A stretch of 64,000 bases of DNA, taken from Phragmites australis. Lineage: Eukaryota > Streptophyta > Magnoliopsida > Poales > Poaceae. The notes under the pieces are model-generated. The model saw only the letters and a program-made list of their open reading frames with translations, ran no database searches and was not told where the DNA came from. Shown in pieces: positions 48,559-60,597 of the stretch; the first letter of the stretch is position 1, and each line of letters opens with the position of its first letter. The translations under genes and the position numbers were made by a program. The stretch covers positions 1,991,501 through 2,055,500 of the forward strand of contig NC_084938.1 in the NCBI RefSeq assembly GCF_958298935.1. Direction: 5' to 3'.

Positions 48559-50149
48559 CTGCAAATAACATCACCAGCCATTCAAAACATTCCAGCACCT
48601 AGTAACAGTTCGTAATACAAGATCGCAAGTTCAGATTATGTAGAACATCGGAATTTAATGTCAGAGACGTGGATAAAAGGGACTTAAGAACAATTGCAAT
48701 ATATTTCCGGAAAATGACATCTGGCTAATACCAAAGGAAGACCGAGGAATATCAAATATTCAAAATGACATACATTGCACAAGGAGCATCTAAACTCCAT
48801 GCTTTAGAGATAAATTATACGATTTGTACGTGCATGAAATTTTCCCACATGGCAAACCGCATTCACCATTCATATAATTAGTCATGAATGTGTCGAATAC
48901 TGCACCATTCTCATTTATTTTTAAGCTCAAGAAAAAATGCAATGGTTCAACAGATGGACCAACTTTTTGCTTTACTTCCCAGTTCCCATAAATTTTAATC
49001 TACTTTGCTGATATCAACCACTAAATTACTAGGACCCCAACATGAAAAAAGATGCCACCATAAACCTCATAGTTACCATAAACCTCATGAAAAACACCCA
49101 TCTATAAATAGCATTCAATAACACAAAATGAAGATGAACAAGTCCCTATGTCTAGCATATAGCCACTTGTGTCAACTTCAATAGGTCAATCACATGGAAG
49201 AAAAAACTACTAAATAACCAAGAGCAACATAAGGTATGGTTCACTACATTCCAGCACTCTTTAGGCGATAGGGTACTACTGGCGATTAAAGTGTGGATCA
49301 CACAATCACTATCTTATACCCATCTTCCCTTTTGTCTTCCTGAACAATCTATCCTAAGCAAGGCATCAAAAATGATTCTGGGACAAAAAAATAATGTTAT
49401 GATGCTTTGTTCAGATATGAGATATATATCTCAAGGAAGGCTTCAGCTAGATGGAATATTAAAGGCCTGTCTAGATGTCAAAAGATTATCAATTAGGGTT
49501 GTTACCTGCTTGCTTGAACTAGGAATCTGAATAGTGCCTACTTCTTGTTGCTTGTCTGCACACCATAGGTATGTGGTATAACCCTTGATTCCTTACAATA
49601 TGAATATAAAACTCTAGCCAATTTGATTCCTCAGAAAACCTAGACAGATATAAAAAAGACAAGCTTTTTATCTCAGGTATGTAGAAATGACCGCATGTTA
49701 AATTATATAGGGAGAAATTATGCGTAAAGTAAGTCAATTTCACTTGGAGAACTTTGCAAAAAATACCTCATTGGAAATGAAGAGAATTGACATTGGAATA
49801 TGCATATACTTGTTGATATATAAATATATGAAATTGAGAGAGAGCACCACCTCTATGGGAACTCATCTAAGTAGTGGCAAATTACCAAATGCTACATCAG
49901 ATTAGTTTGATGAACATACTTAAATTTCTCATATCCATATAAAATCCCAAATAACTGAGTGCCTGAGTCTCTCACAATCAGAATACCAGATCACCACACA
50001 AACCACAACCCATTTTAATCAACCAATTTTTAGCTACTTCTAAATCTATAGCTAAACAATCTCATGCCAAATAGAAACAATCATCCTTCCATCAGATTGG
50101 GGTGGCATAGGATTATATTATACAGAGGAGAGGGGAGAAAGGAGAGTAG
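48559..50149. other. Spacer or intron, nothing recognised
   Basis: AT-rich; short ORFs without domains. It could be intron of the CASP-like gene. Confidence 0.35.
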
Positions 50150-50300
50150 AATTAGGCACCTCGGTGAGGAGCTCCCACGCCCAGCACATGGCCCACTCCT
50201 TCTAGTCCCATAGGGATGAGTTCCCGAGCATCTCGAAGAAGGTGTGGTGGTACGTGCCCAGGACTTGGTCCTCCTAGATGAACCTCCTTTGATCGGATGT
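50150..50300 (-). pseudogene. Alanyl-tRNA synthetase exon fragment
   Basis: One minus-strand frame reads GTYHHTFFEMLGNSSLWD, a stop, then KEWAMCWAWELLTEV followed by a GT donor. This is the conserved TYHHTFFEMLGNWSFGDY...WAWELLTKVY block of the alanyl-tRNA synthetase catalytic core. The stop and the missing phenylalanine-rich part show decay, and no other AlaRS exon is seen. Confidence 0.65.
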
Positions 50301-50692
50301 AGGAGGGGAGCGGCGGGTTCGACTGGGTAGTAGCGTCGACGAGCGGAGGGTAGAGTGGATAGAGGGGAGGCCAGTGGCGTCGGGGGCTCGGGGCAGAGCC
50401 ACGGAGGTCGAAGGGGAGCCACGGAGCCGGCGGCGTCGAGGGCATTGATCTGGGCGAGGATGTCATCGATGATGCATTGGCATGCTTGAGGACGTCATAG
50501 GCTAGGGAGGGCAATTTTCCCTGTGGGGGCTGATCTCGATCGGGGCAAGGGCGGGGCTGGATCCCCCCCCATGGGGCTAACATGGCGAGGCCCCGAGTCT
50601 AGATCAGGGCTGGGGTGGGGCTGATTTTTCCCCGCGAGGCTCCATGGGGCCCTAGCCCAGCCCATGTACTGATATGCAGCCTAGCCCAGCCA

Positions 50693-50726
50693 TATATATA
50701 TACATATATATATATATACATACACT

Positions 50727-50799
<73 letters not shown>

Positions 50800-50800
50800 C
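50693..50800. repeat. (TA)n(CA)n(TA)n compound microsatellite
   Basis: TA-rich at about 50693-50720, CA repeats at about 50726-50780, then TA repeats to about 50800. It lies within the hAT 5' region. Confidence 0.9.
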
Positions 50801-51739
50801 CTGCGTCCAACACTCTAGCCGAGTCCGCCTCTGCTCTCTAGCATTCCAGCCGCCGCCACTCAGCCTCTAGCCCTCTGCCCTTCACTCTGCCTCTACTAGT
50901 CTGCTCTCCAGATCCAGCCGCCTGCAGCCACCACTTAGCCTACAGCCCTCTGCCCTCCACAGCTCCATTCTACCTCTGCTCTCTAGATCCAGTCGCTAGT
51001 CCGCACACACGCACGGACGCAGGGACGCCAGCCAACCCACACACACAGATCCTCAGCCTTCAGCCCTTCACTCCGCCTCCCCTCTCCAGGCTCTAGCCAA
51101 TGTTGGGACGCAGGCACGACGCATGTAGAGACGTAACCGTCCAGGTCGCCGGCTCACCACGCACGGGTGCACAACCTCCAAGGACCAGGGCACTACTGCA
51201 CGAGCATCGGCTGCCGAGGTGCACAGGCCCTGAGTCTCCGACCAGCACGCTAGTAGTCCCAGCACAATCATACGAGCGCTCTGCCTCTGACCATCACAAC
51301 AGCAAGGTGAATATATGATCTGCTAGTTGTTCCTAAACTTTGTGTGTAAATAATGCATCCTTGTATGAGTATTAGCTATCTGTTCTTGGCCTTAGGCCCT
51401 CCACCTAGACCTTAGCATTTGTGTTCTGCACTTGTGCCTAGTAGTGATTAGTGATACAGTCAGGTTCTTAAAAATTTTCTCCATAGCATAGATGTTCGTT
51501 TGCAACATTTCTACAGCTAGTTCTGTTAATTATGTAGCCAGGTAGGCAAGTTCTTTGATTGAGTAATACTTTCGATTTGCATGTAGGAAGATTTGGTATT
51601 ATGTCTAGGCTTGTTATAGAGAATAGTTTAACTATTTGCCTTTGTGCATACATCACAACAATCAATAGTTTTCTGCAACACCTGTGTTCGCTGTCCTGAT
51701 TATGCCCCCTTGTTTTTGCAACACTTGTTTGATTGTTGC

Positions 51740-53825
51740 AATGGTGACCACTAGCTCCTCCCAAGCTGCAGTAACACCTACCTTTGGACAAGATCCTGAG
51801 AACAACCAAGTCCAAGGTGGTGACACAGCTCAAGGCCAACTGCAAGTGCTGCAATCTCAAGGTACTGATACAGAGGTGCTAGCGGCATCAAAAAGGAGAA
51901 AACTTAAATCTCTAGTGTGGTAGGAATTTAAAAGATTGCAAGTAGGGGGCAAATGGAAAGCAGAATACATGTGGTGACATGTTAAGCTAGAAGGAGAAGC
52001 TAAAAATAGAACCAAACACTTGCATGATCATATTAAAATATGTCAATCTAGCCAGGTTAGAAAAGGGCTTAAACAGTCAACATTAAGATTGTCAACTGAC
52101 GCTGTGAAAAGTACACTTTTGATCAAGATGTTGCTAGGAAAGCTCTTGTAATTATGATATGTGTCCATGAGTACCCACTAGCTATGGTTGATCACGTCTA
52201 TTTTCGTAAGTTTTGTGCTGCAATGCAACCATTGTGTAATGTTGGGACTAAAAATACAATTAGGCAGGATATCTTGGACATGTATGGAGTTCAAAGGGAG
52301 TGTATGGTGAAGTACTTTTGACAATTGGAAAACCGTGTCGCCATCACGACTGATATGTGGATAGCTAATCATCAAACATGGCAGTCACATCACACTTTAT
52401 TGATGAGAAGTGGAACTGAAAAGTTTTCTTTTGAGGTAATACTTGAGGACGTGTCACAATTCTTAATTGCTATGTTGTTTCCATTTTTAGACTGAACTGA
52501 AATTTTCTTTTGTTATTAATTATTTTGTAGGTTTATTTAGTTCCAACCCCACATACTGGTGAGGTTATATCTGATGTTCTTCAAGATGTTCTTGTTGATT
52601 GGCACGTTGAGAGGAAGGTCTCTATAGTAACACTCGACAATTACATCGCCAATGACAATCTAATGGAAAAAATGGAAGATAAGTTTTCGGTTAACTCTCT
52701 TATGTTGAAAGGTAAATTGATACATATGTGTTGTGCTGCACATATATTAAATCTGATTGTTAAAGATGGATTTTCTGTCATGGATAAGGATAAAAGATTA
52801 GAGAGGGTTTGTGAGAGTGTAGGTTTCTGGTCAGCCACTCCAAAAATGCATGATAAATTTGAGAAGAAAGCACCTGAAATAAGCATTCAGTTCAGACATA
52901 GACTGGTTCTAGATTGTAAAACTAGATGGAATTTCACCTATATCATGCTTAACATTGCATTAGAATACAAATCTGTCTTTGAACATCTAGCTCTCTGTGA
53001 GAAGTTGTTTGCTCCTATGTGCCCAATAGAACATGACTGGAAGTTTGCAAAGGACATTTGTGATAGGTCGAAGATGTTGTTTGATAGAACTGAGCTACTT
53101 TTATGCACTACTTATGTTACAGCTAATCTTTTCTTTTCCAAAATCTATGGTATATATTTATCTATCAGAAAATGGACCCATAGTGATGATCCTCAAGTAG
53201 AAAATATGGAAGAGTCGATGAAGGAGAAATTTATTAAGTATTGGGCAGATGTCTATGGCTTTATGACAGTTGCTACTCTTCTGGATCCTATGTTTAAACT
53301 TCATCTATTGCAAGCTCTTTTTACTTATATTTATGAAGTAGAAGGTGCAGCAGCTCAAGTTAGGGAAATTAGAGGTTTGCTGTACAAATTGATGATAGAA
53401 TACCAACAATCTCTAGAGGATGTTGGTGCTTCTACTTCAATTATTTTAAATACTTCTACCTAGAACATTGGACTTGGAGAAGATGAAGTTTTCAACATTT
53501 TTGATCAATACATGTCTTCGCAGCCAATAGTTACTTCTTCCTTTGTGCGCACTGAGTTGGATTTGTATTTGGAGGAGCCAACTCTGCCAAAGACACAAGA
53601 GCTTGACATTGTTAATTGGTGGAAGTACGATGGGGTTTTAATCCCACTTTGCAAAATATTGCTTGGGATATCATGGTAATTCTCATGACAATAGTAGCGT
53701 CTGATTCTGTGTTTAGTACTGGTGGGAGGATAATTAGTCCACTCCATAGTCGGCTTGCACCCAAAATTGTAGAAGCACTTATGTGCATGCAAGATTGGTC
53801 TCTTGCCGACATATTAGGTAAATAA
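51740..53825 (+). pseudogene. hAT transposase (zinc finger BED/RICESLEEPER), broken
   Basis: Pieces appear in the normal order. An N-terminus starts at 51740 and ends at a stop after KRRKLKSLVW. A degenerate BED finger lies around 51920-52050 with stops. A core piece gives ARKALVIMICVHEYPLAMVD then RVAITTDMW at about 52330. The longest open frame, 52663-53463, carries HMCCAAHILNLIVKDG and DCKTRWNFTYIML. The C-terminal dimerisation region, 53540-53825, reads ELDIVNWWKYDG, a frameshift near 53630, then VASDSVFSTGGRIISPLHSR and VEALMCMQDW. Many stops and shifts make it non-functional. The family moves DNA by cut and paste; domesticated relatives exist, but nothing here suggests selection. Confidence 0.9.
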
Positions 53826-54703
53826 ATCAAGAAGGACTTCAATATGTTTTTTCTTTTCTCCATGTAAGAAAGCACTAACTTTTGAACATATTGTGCTAAT
53901 AGGTGATGCTAATCCTATAATTGCTGCAATGATGACTTGCCTGCAGAACAAAGAAGAAGCTCTGGTATTTTCACTATCGTTCATAGTTCATACTATAAAT
54001 CATTCATACTAATTCATATTGGTATGTAGTTCTTTTCTTTCTCATTTTCAGGATGATCTTGAGTCTATTGTGGTTGATTGCTAAGTGATGGAGATGGACT
54101 AATGGTGCCATTTGGGATAGCAGCAAGCACCAGTAGCCTGAGAACTTGAGATTACTAAGTTTCTATTTGCTATTGTATTTGTAATTATGAATTCTGATAT
54201 ATCATGTATGTTGTTGCTGTGCTATAATTAGTTATTTATTGTTGTGATGTAAATTGTGCTATGATGTTAAGTGTTGCTACTGCTGCTTCCTGTTAATTAC
54301 AGATGTGGACATATTGCTTCGGTGGTTGATGAGATGAGATGGAATGATGGATTATTAGCTTCTGTAATATGTAGTTCTATGTTTATGGCTCTGTGCAGTA
54401 TGCATTACAAGTAATTTAGTTAATTAATGATATTTATGTGTCCGTACACATGTTTAGATTATGTCTGTTTCTGTATTTTGTACATATGTTTCATGTTTGG
54501 ATGATCTCTGCTTCTATTTTGTCTGTTCAGGCTCTGTCTCCCCCATAGGGCCCTGATGAATTTCAGGGATCTGACGGGGCCAGAGACAGGGTGTTTTTTT
54601 GCCCCGAATTGTGTTTCGAAGTCGGGACAGGGATCAGAGTTCGGGGGTCAAGACGGGGACGGGAGACACCCCACCCCTCCTCGTTGCCATCCCTACCTTA
54701 GGC

Positions 54704-54910
54704 GAGGACGGGGAGGCTAACGAAGTACTTCTGGGAGGTGGGGAGTGGGGCGAGGGGCGGAGGAATGGGAGGGCTTGGCAGAGATTTTCTCAAATCCGGA
54801 GGCCGGATGGTGGCAGGAGCGCACGAGGAGGACCGATGGTTGGAGGATGGCGTGCAGGGTAGAGACACCAAGTTTGGCGTATAGGAGAAGCTGGATGACG
54901 AGGCTGACAA
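54704..54910 (-). pseudogene. 5' part of an open frame split by the hAT element
   Basis: A minus-strand frame starting at 54910 (MSASSSSFSYTPNLVSLPC) runs through a Ser/Pro-rich stretch to SLPVLA at the hAT target site. Left of the element, below 50502, the same strand continues YDVLKHANA and then, with a one-base shift, DDILAQINALDAAG. If the hAT and one target copy are ignored, the two sides join in frame as LPVLAYDVLKH. The product is not recognised. The Ser-rich start could be an organelle presequence. Confidence 0.5.
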
Positions 54911-55825
54911 AATAGCGTGTTGGCTAGTCTGCTGGAGACGGAAAATGGATCAATTTGACGTTTTGGTTGGATGAAAGGCGCGATGGCGATGCTATTAGAT
55001 ATACTCTAAGATAATTAGAAATAGGAGATGAGGAAGTCAAGTAACAGCACCGATGGAAACATTTTTTCTAGGTAGAATGTTTGATAGTTAAATAGGAGAC
55101 TCGTGTTGTAGGTTAGTGCCCTTTGGTTTTGAGGATCAATTTGCCCGTGCTTGCTGCTGTCAGGATTGCCAAAATAGATGTTTAGAGGATGGTGGTCAGA
55201 AATTTTATCGTTTGCTAAGTTTGTAGAAAAGTGGATAAAAGGCACTACTATACAGAAATTTAATCATGTAGTGACGATAGTCTAAAGTCTTGGTGATTAG
55301 CACGCAGTCTTATATTTTTTTTCCCTCTAACCGTTTGAACTTTGAATGACGAATTTTCCCCGCACACTGAATTCTGCAGCATCGATGTTCGCCAAATTAG
55401 ACGCTTGGAAGTTGGCGGTGAGAAATCAGGGCATGGCTGCCTATTCTACGCACGGACAAGAAAAGGGCACCATGAAGCGTTTCGGCCGTGTAGAAATGAC
55501 AGTTTAAACTTTGACCTCATTTTGACGGTTTGGACAATAAATCACGTTGAAATCTCAAACTATGCTTGACCATCGGTCTTGAATTTCGCTCTGCCTACGT
55601 GTAAAGGTTATAAATACGTACCTACACATTACCAAAGGAAAATTAGCCACTGTATATGTATGTTTCATGATATAGTCGTCCTCATGTGAAACGCTACCAT
55701 TAGTAAATTGAAAGAAACACAAACATTCGTAAATAATATAGTTGTCCATGATCGATTCAGAATCACATGTTTGACAAATGACAAGCACCAGAGCACCACA
55801 CATGTTCATAAACAGTATAACAGTA
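54911..55825. other. Spacer, no gene recognised
   Basis: Only short ORFs without domains; nothing else identified. Confidence 0.4.
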
Positions 55826-56259
55826 CTCCCTTCGATCATAAATAAATATTTAACATTTTTACTAATATTTAATTAAAATTTTAAAACTTCGACTACCAAT
55901 AGCTTTTAAATTATTTAATTTAAAAACATAAAAATCATACATGAAAAAATCATCTTAAAATAAATTTATAATTCTATATTTTATTAGATATTATAACTAT
56001 GTTTTAATAAAATATATTTATCAAAATTGTACATTAAAGACAGTAAAAAAACAAAAACTTCACATACTGCTTAAACTTTGACTGACAATAAACTTTAATA
56101 TATTTTGTCAAGTAAAATAAAAATAACATTGTTAGATTCACCGTCCAATTTTAATATATTACGTGCTTAGGACTATTTACATACGTATTTAATTAAAATT
56201 TAGGATCAAAATTTGAATACTAAAATCAATATGGTCAATTATTTTGAAAATTGAGGGAG
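55826..56259. mobile_element. Stowaway MITE (Tc1/mariner type)
   Basis: The left end is CTCCCTTCGATCATAAATA and the right end, reverse complemented, CTCCCTCAATTTTCAAAATA. TA dinucleotides flank both sides (55824-55825, 56260-56261). The interior is 434 bp, AT-rich and non-coding. CTCCCTC-type ends with a TA target are diagnostic of grass Stowaway elements. Confidence 0.88.
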
Positions 56260-56261
56260 TA

Positions 56262-57382
56262 CATTTTTGACCGTAGGGAGCCTAACGAAGAGCTGGTAGG
56301 GTCACCGGACGTCAGGCAAAAGTCACCGGGTGCGAACGGACGGACGACCGAGGAATTCACGCACGCGCCCCTTATCCGCTTCTTCGCCACCGACCGGTGG
56401 GACCCACGTTGGACCGGCCCCACCTACTGAAATTGCGCGGAAGCCGAGGCGCTGCGAATCTGCGATGCGTCTCTCTCCGCCCCAACGGCTACAAGACAAG
56501 AGAAAGGAAGCCAAAACCATTCAACCATTTTTCCTTTATTTTATTCTCTGATTTTTTTCGCTCTTATTTTCTTCATTTTTATTCTATCTTTAATAGCCTT
56601 CCTTTGAGAGTATTCTTAAAGAAAAATGATAGATAATTACAGAGTGAAAGGAATGAAGAGAAGAATTCTTTTGTGATAAAAACTATAAAAAAGAAGTGAA
56701 CGAACCTATGCGATGGAAACAGAAAACCGTTAAAACCGTAAAAGTAATCTGTTGAAGATAGCTTTACAGGACCGCGGTACATGAAGGGAGCGGGGGAACC
56801 GTCGTGAACTAAAATATATTTACGAAGGGAACGGGAACAGTGATGGGACCGTAAAGGGAACCGCGGGTACTTTGAATGACACTTTGACTGTGGGGTGGGA
56901 CCGACCCGCGCACAGGACAGCAGCAGGAGCAGTCAGTCAGTCAGTCAGTCAGTCAGTGAGCAAGACAGCTAGTGCTGCAGTCTGCCGGCCCACACGTACG
57001 GTCAGTCCCGGGGGATGCACTCGACTCGGCCGCTGGAGTAGTAGTATTCCCATTCCCATTTCCATTCCCATTCCCCTCCAAATTTCTGAGAAACTTTATA
57101 CGTATGTGCCTCCATCATACTAGTACGTGTGATAATGTTTTGCCACGAGAGAGAGAAGACGTGGGCGTGGACCGTTCGTCGGTGGGACTTTTGGGCCGTG
57201 CTTTTGGCCTCGGCCACGGTCCGGCCGGCATGGTACGGCATGGAATCAAAAGAGGATTAGGCCAGCCCGACATGAATACTGGGCCATGCTGGGCCCACAT
57301 GGGAGGCACGATGGGTGGTCCGATCTGGTATGAAAAGTGGACATGCTTGGTGGTACAGTATCCGGTAAATGACCGACTATTA
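56262..57382. other. Spacer with (CAGT)n repeat, no gene recognised
   Basis: A (CAGT)n tract of about seven units lies at 56931-56957. GC-rich ORFs at 56872-57388 overlap on both strands and have no domain. Confidence 0.4.
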
Positions 57383-57530
57383 TGTTAGGATATGATTAAT
57401 TTTTATTTTATTTTTAGAATTATTTGATATTCAAGTCAATATGTATTTTATATAAACAACATACGAGTCTCAATACAAAGCCTCCATAATTATCACAATA
57501 TATTCATCTTTCTACATGGTATAGAGCTGG
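57383..57530 (+). mobile_element. Short copia-type LTR (134 bp) with primer-binding site
   Basis: It starts TGTTAGGATATG and ends TTTCTACA, followed at once by TGGTATAGAGC, the primer-binding site complementary to initiator Met tRNA that marks copia and TRIM elements. LTR length is close to that of Tos17-like elements. No gag-pol or second LTR is seen, so this is a 5' remnant. Confidence 0.7.
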
Positions 57531-58384
57531 TGCTGCTCTTGAGTCACTGCCTCCACAGCTTCCACCGTGCCGCCCCTGGGAGATGATGTGATCTCTATGA
57601 TCTCTCCTGTGGACTGTGCAACCCGTAGTTTAGTGTTCGTGTTGCCTATCCAAATATCTGCTACCACCGATTAGAGTTCTCCACGATCATCTTAAGATTG
57701 AATTTTCTTTTTTTTTTCTCCACGATCACCCAAAAAGGCTACACACCCGATTAGTTTCAGGGTACCCTCTTACCTGTTTGGGGATTTTGCCTGGCTCATG
57801 GCTTTGGATCATGTTGTAGAGGTCGCGTTGGCGCAGGGAGTCGCTTAGGTCAGAGGGTTGGCTACCCCAACGCGGTGGGGTTTTCAAGCGCTCCCCATTA
57901 CATGAACTGTCATGCAAACTTCTCGTTTAGCCTCGGAACCCTCAGACTCTGATTCGGTGTCCTATTGCTTAAGCACATCGAGCTCACTGGGTCATATCCC
58001 ATGACGAACACCTCACGGTAATTGAGGTCCTCGAAAAGGGACTCAGCAGTTATCATGGGTCCGACTATGGGTAGCTGAATCTATTCTTCAACACTTACCA
58101 AAACGTAGAAACGCGCACCCCCTACCTGGCGTGCCAACTGTCGAGGATTAGTCCTGACAATGATTCTGAGGTGTACCTGTCGATAGGTGTGTGAATAATG
58201 CTTGTAGTGTGCGTATGTTTGTGATGAACTCAAGAACACAAGGATTATCTAGGTTCAGGCTTCTCTAAGGATAAATCTGACACGTATACGAGCCCGTCCC
58301 GTAATATTTAATGCTACGGGACGGGGCATGGCACCATTACGAGGCAATTTAAGAGCAAATAGCTTGGCCTTTGTGGCGAACGAA
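57531..58384 (-). mobile_element. Gypsy LTR end with primer-binding site and leader, truncated
   Basis: On the minus strand an LTR segment (about 58384-58139) with GAAGCCTGAACCTAGATAA and TTGTGTTCTTGAGTTCATC ends CTCGACA. It is followed by GTTGGCACGCCAGGTAGGGG, the primer-binding site of grass gypsy elements. The leader continues to about 57.6 kb, with an ORF at 57917-57726 of unknown content. The U3 part is missing, replaced at 58385 by MORF9-related sequence. It is the same family as the LTR at 7.6-8.6 kb. Confidence 0.7.
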
Positions 58385-59013
58385 GTAGCAAATACGATAC
58401 TGCTCCCCGAGTGCGACTACAACCACTGGCTGATCGTGATGGAGTTCCCCAAGGACCCCGACCCCTACCTCAACACCCTCGCCACAGGATGAACCAAATG
58501 GTTAGCTGGTTTGGTTACTCCTTTGGTTCCAGTGCACCCTTGATGAAGAAACATCAGAGGAATTCAAGGGTAATCCTCAATTTACTGTTCATTATTTTAT
58601 AACCAAACCAACTAACCATTTCATTCAATGCACTTTTGGATTGCCCTGGCTCAAACTGTTGTTCCAGTCCCTGTAGGTTTGCCAGGTTTCTCTGGGTGCT
58701 CCCTGATTCCTACATCGATGTCAAAAACAAGGACTATGATGGTTAGTGCAACACTATCGATATCTGCAACAATGAATTAAGATACTTCTTGCTTGTTTTT
58801 ATCACAAGCTGTTCACTCCCTTTTCTCTTTCTCCATTCAGGTGACAAATACATAAACGGTGAGATGATTCTGTGCACATATCCAACTTACCAACCAAACG
58901 AGCGGAGAACATCAAAGCATGAGAGTAGACGGTACGAGAGGCGAAGAGAAGGACCCCCAGCCAGCAGGACACCAAGGCAAGAAGCCCCCCAGACCGATTC
59001 AGCATCTTCATGA
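58385..59013 (+). pseudogene. MORF9: MORF9 pseudogene (inverted second copy)
   Basis: It matches the MORF9 gene at 21.0-22.3 kb in reverse orientation. Exon 1 is reduced to [18 protein letters not shown] with an internal deletion of about 24-27 bp. Intron 1 (611 bp in the intact gene) and the first half of exon 2 are missing. Exon 3 has lost one base (LPG then a shift, near 58687). Exon 4, after an intact AG, still reads [19 protein letters not shown] to SASS and a stop at 59013. The transit-peptide part is absent. It cannot encode a working editing factor, but transcription through it would give RNA complementary to MORF9 mRNA only if read from the opposite strand. Confidence 0.9.
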
Positions 59014-59244
59014 GGTAGAAACACATCCGAATCCACCGTTTCCTGCAGATCTGTGTCTAAATTGAGTCAAGTCCTTGTTGTGCCAGTTTTGCAAGCATTT
59101 ATCCAGTATCCCCAGACTACTGAAACAAAAGAGCACGCTTAATTCTATCACTTTGGCGCCATGTACAGCGAACAGGCAAATCCATCCTCAGACCAAAATA
59201 TCGCGCAGTGCTGTGCAAGCGACCTGTGCAGCTAGATTTGGATC

Positions 59245-60597
59245 TGTTGTAAATAATGCGATATCAACATGAGCAAAAATCTCAAACATATTCCACTTAA
59301 TACAATAATGAGTTATAAAAAAACTCGACCTAAAGGAAGAGACATCCTGAAAGCATTGTATTAAGGTCGAGAAAAGACTCTGAAAGTCGGTTACAACATG
59401 CACACTATGGCTGAGCGATCGTGCCACGATCACGGGGGAACACACAGTGATAGGACTTTTTTGCGAGAACCAGGATTCGAGCCTTTGTTAGTAGCCTCAC
59501 ATCTTGAGGTCTTACCACCATACTATTTACACATTCTCATACAATAATGAGTTAAATGACATATATTTAAAGATGCGAAGCTTATTACAGAACATAGCTT
59601 CAAAGTCAAAGTTGCACAGAATTGAACCAGCAAAGAGGAGAAACAAAACTGAAGCAGGTAGCATAATTAACAGGTATTAGCCAACAAGTGCCTAAAAAAT
59701 TAGCCTTCTAGACACACAAAATTGTGCTGCTAGTTTTCTTATATCCTCAATACCAAAGTACAGAGTGATCACACAGGTTAAACTGCACAATTGTCTAAGC
59801 TAATAAGGCCTTGAACTCTGACCTTCTTAATCATGCACTATAAGTATCAAGAGTTAAAGTCTATTGCTCCCAGTAAAATGCTAACCAAAAATTCAGAACT
59901 GCATATGTGTACTGCTCGACCAACCAAAGTTCAGAAAATTCAGTGTCGAGCAGACCAAACAGACTAGACCCAAGAACTTGTAGAATTACACAAGACTACA
60001 AGAAAATTTCTAAAATAATATGCCAAACCTCTACAACAAGTTCTGGACAGCAAGATATGATTAGCAATTTCTGAATAGTAATTAGCCGTTAATACTTTCT
60101 AGAATGACGGGAAAAAGGTATTGATCAGACTACTAATTCAAGGCCCAATCAGCAACTTCAATGGTTCAATTCTACTTCAGTGACTCAATTTCATCAGCTT
60201 GAGTACAGCACAAACATCCAGGTATCAAACAAACTAAGAAATTTGTCCAGATTACTCACATAGGAACAAACACTCTGAGTTGTTCAGAAGGTAGAGCAAG
60301 GCACGACGGTGTCGCCGCTGTCCGAGAAATCCAATTGCCACCGTAGCACAGAGATACAATGTCCCTTCTTCTGCACAACGTAGCACACCATGATGCAGAG
60401 CCGAGCCTCGGATGCCGCTGCTCAAGATCGCACCTCAAAAACTCGGTGAAGCAACCTTCTTTCTCCCCTGAATCTTGCAGAATCTAGGAAACCCAGGGGT
60501 CTCTCGATTGCTTTCCAAATTAAAAGCCCATAGACATATCTCAAGCCCAAATCAGTTTTCCAAATTAAAAATTCAGGAAAACCAATTCTCCACAATA
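59245..60597 (+). mobile_element. Solo LTR (1353 bp) inserted in copy 2
   Basis: The target duplication GGATC lies at 59240-59244 and 60598-60602. The intact copy near 20745-20755 reads, reverse complemented, TTTGGATCATGTGG with one GGATC, so the empty site is preserved in the window. The element starts TGTTGTAAATAATGCG and ends CCACAATA, that is TG...TA with the expected terminal CA apparently mutated. No coding or internal retroelement sequence is present. Superfamily unknown. Confidence 0.88.
59316..59538 (-). mobile_element. T-tailed SINE nested in the solo LTR
   Basis: The perfect 16-bp duplication ATACAATAATGAGTTA lies at 59300-59315 and 59539-59554. On the minus strand the head has an A-box-like ATGGTGGTAAGACC and a B box GCTCGAATCC. 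The element ends in a run of T residues, as in p-SINE-type grass SINEs. It is non-coding. Confidence 0.88.

Larger units (their letters stand above)
50503..54695 (+). mobile_element. hAT (RICESLEEPER-type) DNA transposon, decayed autonomous copy
   Basis: The left end is TAGGGAGGGCAA and the right end, reverse complemented, TAGGGATGGCAA. The 8-bp flanks TCATAGGC (50495-50502) and CCTTAGGC (54696-54703) agree at six of eight positions, as for an old hAT duplication. Length is 4193 bp. It carries a broken transposase and a TA/CA microsatellite near its 5' end. It splits a minus-strand open frame. Confidence 0.85.

Noticed and set aside
56872..57388. Overlapping ORFs on both strands near the CAGT repeat
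   Set aside because: They contain simple-repeat translations and no recognisable domain or splice structure.
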